The notes under the pieces are model-generated. The model worked only from the letters and a program-made list of their open reading frames with translations. It was not told the DNA's origin and did no database searches. Source: Diadema setosum (Eukaryota > Echinodermata > Echinoidea > Diadematoida > Diadematidae). Taken from it: a DNA stretch of 64,000 nt. Of this stretch, positions 59,628 through 64,000 are shown in pieces (positions within the stretch are counted from its first letter, which is position 1; each line of letters opens with the position of its first letter). The stretch lies in the NCBI GenBank assembly GCA_033980235.1, contig CM067067.1:15310401-15374400 (forward strand). Direction: 5' to 3'. A program made the position numbers and the translations under genes.

Positions 59628-62543
59628 TGTGTGTGCGCGCGTGTGTGTATGTAATTCATATTATACATTTAAAAAAGTGGATGATAAAACTATCTTGGTT
59701 GTGTGAATTTGTTTGCTCTCAATTTTGAAAGTCATCGGCGCTTTTGAGCCTTTTTTTTTTCTGGCGTGTATAAACACTGTTCGCTTTGTCATACCAGTAT
59801 ATTATACACCATTCATCTTTTCATAAGCACAATGTACTTCCCCACGAACACAATAGCTTTGCAATCACGCAATATCCATTGAAAGAAACGAGCTGAATGA
59901 CCATTTCATCGGAAATATTGTAAATGACGCTGTCAAAGCCGTAGACTTGACGTATTCCCAATAAAATGTCAACAAAAATAAAGATTCGGCTAATAAACGT
60001 CAGTATTGCCTAGTTACAACTGAATAAATTGATGCGATGTTTATTGTGCGAGTAGTGTAGGCCTATAGCTGTTTTACAGCATCTCTCTATTACATTGTCA
60101 CCGGTACATGCATAATAGTCGAATGCAATATAAATGGGATGAACAACTGTCATCCGAGTGATGCTGGTTTAATTTTAAAAAAAGGCACAAAAAAAAAACT
60201 CAATCCACCCCCACAAACAAAATTGATTGGATCATGAAATCATCAGGTTCACATTTCACAAATCATTGTTGTAAGGTTATAGGAATAACGTAAGTACAAC
60301 ACACGGCTCAAATCTTGACATTCCAGCGATTCGTCACTTCTTCATCACGAATTGTGTGCGCGTGTGTGTGCGTATGTGCGTGTGTGCACGCGTGTGTGTC
60401 TAACTTCACTGTTGTAATAAATAGCCCCTCATTTTTATAGGTGAAAAATAGTTTCCAGGTGATTGCAGAAACTGTCCATTTTGCTCTAAAATGGAGACAC
60501 GTGGATAAGAAACGCAACGTGATTTCAGTTGAGTTAACTACGAAAATGCAAAATACTGGCTAAAAAGGTTTGCCACAAGTAGATTGCGATCTCGGAGCAT
60601 TCCCGTTACTACGTGATGTTGCGGAGTGATATTTTATATTCGAGTACATCTATTAAAATATATCGGGCCATAGCAGCATCCATCACACGAGAGCGAAGCT
60701 CACGCGCTGTTAGCTGCATGCGATTCAACACAACTGCTAGGGCACGATTCGCTCTTCACGTACAAGTAAAGTTCTACCATCCCACTGTTGAACGGGGAGG
60801 GCGCTTCAGGAAAAAAAAAAACAGGTTTTGTACTACGACTAATATTCTTTTATTCTTTTGATCTCAAAATACTCCAAAACAACTCACTATCAATGCAAAT
60901 CACGTCAGCCAGATAAGTTTCTTTGGTAGAGCCTCTCGATGCATTGCAAGCAAATTCCAAAAGGTGGAAGATGAAGTTTTGATCTAATGTGAGAACTATG
61001 TTTTAGCTTTAAGGTAAAATAGCCAAATCAGGTTGTGCTAAAACACACGACGTTATTCCTTGCCATCACCTGAGTGTTGTTTCATATCTTTGCGACACAC
61101 GAGGATCCGATTAAATCCGTTTGGGCCCATGAGGTTTGAGGATGTTTTAATCCATTTTGTAACTCATGCGTCCTGTCGCAAAAGATTGCTGCTCGGCAAG
61201 AGCAATCCGTCGCGGGCCGGGGGTAAAATGGAAATGTTATGGACGGCTGAAACGTGTACGACATGTGAGTACACTCGACCCCTTTTACCTGTCACTTCCC
61301 TTCGCTCGCGTCTCCATCTCGCGTCTGAAAGATCTTAAGAGGAACATAGGAGGCGCCTTTCTTTTGGTCCTCCCGCATCTTGAGTCATTTTAATCCCGCT
61401 ATTATTGTTCCGCTCTTTGTCCGATTCCACGAGCCTATATATCCAATCATCAGCTGTGGCATATAGTATATGCGTTTCAATATCAGATCTATCTCTCCCT
61501 CTATCTGTCAACTTATCATTCCGCCTCTCTCTCTCTCACTCTCTTTTATATATATATATACATACATAAATACAAACATATATGATGTATGTATATCTAT
61601 TTACATATAAGATATATATTCATATATACAATATGCTAATTTATACTGCATTAAGTCAAGGTCCACATAATATCTTGAGATTTAATGTATTGGTTCCATA
61701 AAAGCAAAAAAAAAAAAATTGTACTGTATTTTGGCCAATAAGTTTACACATATTCTATATATCCTTTATATATAGATGAGTTACATGTTTGAATAAAAAA
61801 AAAACAAACAAACATATAATTTATTGGCCGAAATGCATAACCAGTGCGTCTGTATATATATGTATATATATATACATATTTGACATTTTGTAAGTTTAAT
61901 CTTTTTACTGATTTGAAACCGTTCCAGTTTACCTTTCGGCGCGGAGTTAATCGAGGCCGGGTCGTTGTAATTTTTTTTCTTCTTCTCAGAACCGTGTGGA
62001 AATCTGAGTTATCAGCGAAACGCTAATGGGAGCTGAAATGGAGGGTGATGTGATTAACCACCGCTGTCATGTTTCATTAAGGACCCGCATTTGACACACA
62101 AGAGATAGAAAGAGGAAGAGAGTGAGAGATTTGGCGTACGTGTGTGCATGAATGTGTAACATTTGGCACACCCGCAGATAAAAAAAAAAAAAGGTGTCAC
62201 CCGTTCTACACTCCTTTTCAGTACAAGGCGGATATGTGATGCGTTGTAACCTACACCTGCGAGCAAACTGGGTTTTTTTTTTTCTCCAAGACGCGATACA
62301 AAGATTGTATTCAGCATATCATCGATTTCTTTTTCTTTTGATGTAATGCGAAAAAAAACAACAACTTTAGATTACAACGAGTGTATAATCCCATCGCGTT
62401 GGTTGCTGCTTCGTCATTCTGTCTCTCTCAGTGTAATCCCCTCCCCGTTCTTTGTCTTTTGTTCACCCTCTTAATACTTCTCCTTCTTCTACTTTTCTTT
62501 CTATCTTTTCCCTCTCTTTCTCTATCAGAGCTCAGTGTGATGC

Positions 62544-62545
<2 letters not shown>

Positions 62546-62591
<46 letters not shown>
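62546..62591. repeat. (TA)n microsatellite
   Basis: About 23 TA units following a CT-rich tract. Confidence 0.95.
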
Positions 62592-62595
<4 letters not shown>

Positions 62596-62697
62596 TTATA
62601 CACCCACACAATTCTCATTATAGAATCACGCTCTCGTCCGCACTTTCTCATACCTCTTTGTTTTGCAGCCCTTATACACCTTGGAGGCAGACGCTGT

Positions 62698-62711
62698 GTT
62701 GTCATGGCAAC
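62698..62711. promoter_or_regulatory. RFX X-box-like motif 4
   Basis: GTTGTCATGGCAAC is the best X-box in the window: GTTG..CAAC arms and a CATGG centre fit the RFX consensus. Confidence 0.4.
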
Positions 62712-64000
62712 CGTGAAACAAATATTGAAGTCGTGATTATATCATACAAATTGCTGCAATTCCCTGATCAAATTTCTCAGATGTGCGTATATATTTCTTT
62801 TCTTTTTCGCCCGTGAGATTGTATTTTTTTTTTTAGTATAATTTCAGCTGGAAAATTCACATACGGTAGAGGATGCCTTTTCAGCAGTCAAGACAAGACG
62901 AATGGTGACCTCTTTTGTAGCGCTGAGCCATTCTTGTGTTGCTTTGTCTTTCCGCGCAAACAATGTCATTCTTAATTAGGTTCCATTCCCTCTTGAAAGG
63001 CACTCAATCGGTAATTACATCGGAGACAACAATTAGGAGTTCGTACCATTTTGTACCTCATTAGTTAGATATAAATCTACTTGATTAAGACCGTGGAGTA
63101 TGACATTTTCATATCTTATTAACCGCTGCCTTGACGCGCTCCAAGCACAACAAAGGGAGACCGGAGGGGCAGGAGTAGAGTCAACTATATGCCTTCTCAA
63201 TAATTCTTCAATTTGGTCGTTGTCTAGGCTTAGCTGCTCAGTATCGACCAAAAAGATGTTTAAAAATACAGAATAAAAGAAATAGGTGTATCTGAAGGAC
63301 TGCAAGGTAGCGAGCAACGAATTTCAATCACATCAGACTTTATCAGATTCAGATAGCGATATCCAATCACAGGAATCTGTTTTTTTTTTAACCATTCCTA
63401 CATTTTAACCATATTTATATGTATGTGCTAAAGGTATTGATACACAATGTTCATGATCTTTTCTCGGTTTTCTTTGTACAGTTACCGACCTTTTAAAAAG
63501 GTAGTTCATAGGTAGTTCCCCTTTCTGGTCGTCGAGGGCGCCCATATCGCATTGTTCGTTTGATAACTGTAGGCAACAGTTTACTGTAGTCAGCACGGAA
63601 TAGTATACACTCTCTCTTTTACATTATTCAATTGGGCTCAGATGATGGCAAAAGATAAATCATTGTTTCCATGAGCTATTTATCGATTACATTGTATTAT
63701 TCTTTCCCGAAAAAGAAAAAAGATATAAAGAAACGATGAGGGCTCGCCACGCGTATGTCGGTGTGAAATTTTTATTTTCATGAAGCTGATCGTGGAGTTG
63801 TATCTTTGAGACTCGCCATTGGCAAACAGGATGATAAACGCGACAAGACCGGCAGCCCATGAATGTATTCATGACGATATCCTTTTCAAGCGACATCCTT
63901 TTTTTTTTTCTGAATTGGAGAGACAGCCGTTATGAACACCTAACCTTGGGGTAGGATCTCCGGTAGGACCTAGACTGAGATGACGATAATGACCCACTTG

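Larger units (their letters stand above)
59651..64000. other. Unassigned DNA to the window end
   Basis: Holds a GT tract (about 60355-60400), TA tracts (61547-61562, 62546-62591), A/T homopolymers and a slightly GC-richer part near 61150-61260. No coding exon recognised on either strand. Confidence 0.45.

Overview
This is a eukaryotic, AT-leaning, repeat-dense genomic window, most likely from a deuterostome marine invertebrate. An echinoderm such as a sea urchin is my best guess. The evidence is the very high density of CA/TA/TTA microsatellites, tRNA-derived SINEs, 3' ends of L2/CR1-like LINEs, palindromic MITEs, and above all a Gmr1-type LTR retrotransposon, a group known from deuterostomes. 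No complete host protein-coding gene can be supported; most of the 64 kb reads as intergenic or intronic DNA.

The clear centrepiece is a full-length LTR retrotransposon at 5099-12729 (7,631 bp). It has 188-bp LTRs that look identical by eye, a 4-bp target duplication (CTTG), a primer-binding site, a 1.2-kb leader built of about 130-bp repeats that each carry a small GTGAG/CTCAC hairpin, one fused gag-pol reading frame, a 1.56-kb 3' non-coding stretch and a polypurine tract. The polyprotein order is Gag (SCAN-like capsid, CCHC zinc knuckle), protease, integrase, reverse transcriptase, RNase H. Integrase therefore precedes RT as in Ty1/copia, while all the domains are of Ty3/gypsy type. An extra A in an A-run at 10859-10864 puts the last part of RNase H out of frame. 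CpG density rises sharply inside the RT domain (about position 9900), suggesting a mosaic history.

Layout: 1-5098 holds two copies of a TTCGTTA fold-back repeat and a LINE 3' fragment. 5099-12729 is the LTR element. 12937-15480 holds LINE 3' ends on the minus strand, one with RT C-terminal coding sequence, and a SINE head. 15.5-24.3 kb is microsatellites, one SINE and one palindromic MITE. 24.3-25.2 kb has the best core promoter of the window (CCAAT, CRE, TATA, Inr), followed by a possible 5' exon with a GTAAGT donor. 25.2-44.8 kb is mostly non-coding, with three MITEs, composite microsatellites, a LINE tail and two weaker host candidates (a GC-rich open stretch near 40.0 kb and a second TATA promoter near 43.86 kb). 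46.4-46.95 kb is a SINE whose tail has grown into a 300-bp TTA array. 47-64 kb is largely featureless apart from simple repeats. Four RFX X-box-like palindromes are scattered between 30 and 63 kb.

The parts of the LTR element form one replication unit: tRNA-primed minus-strand synthesis at the PBS, plus-strand priming at the PPT, capsid and nucleocapsid packaging of the RNA (possibly through the leader hairpins), and integrase acting on the TGT...ACA ends. The other repeats are non-autonomous or dead and would depend on enzymes encoded elsewhere.
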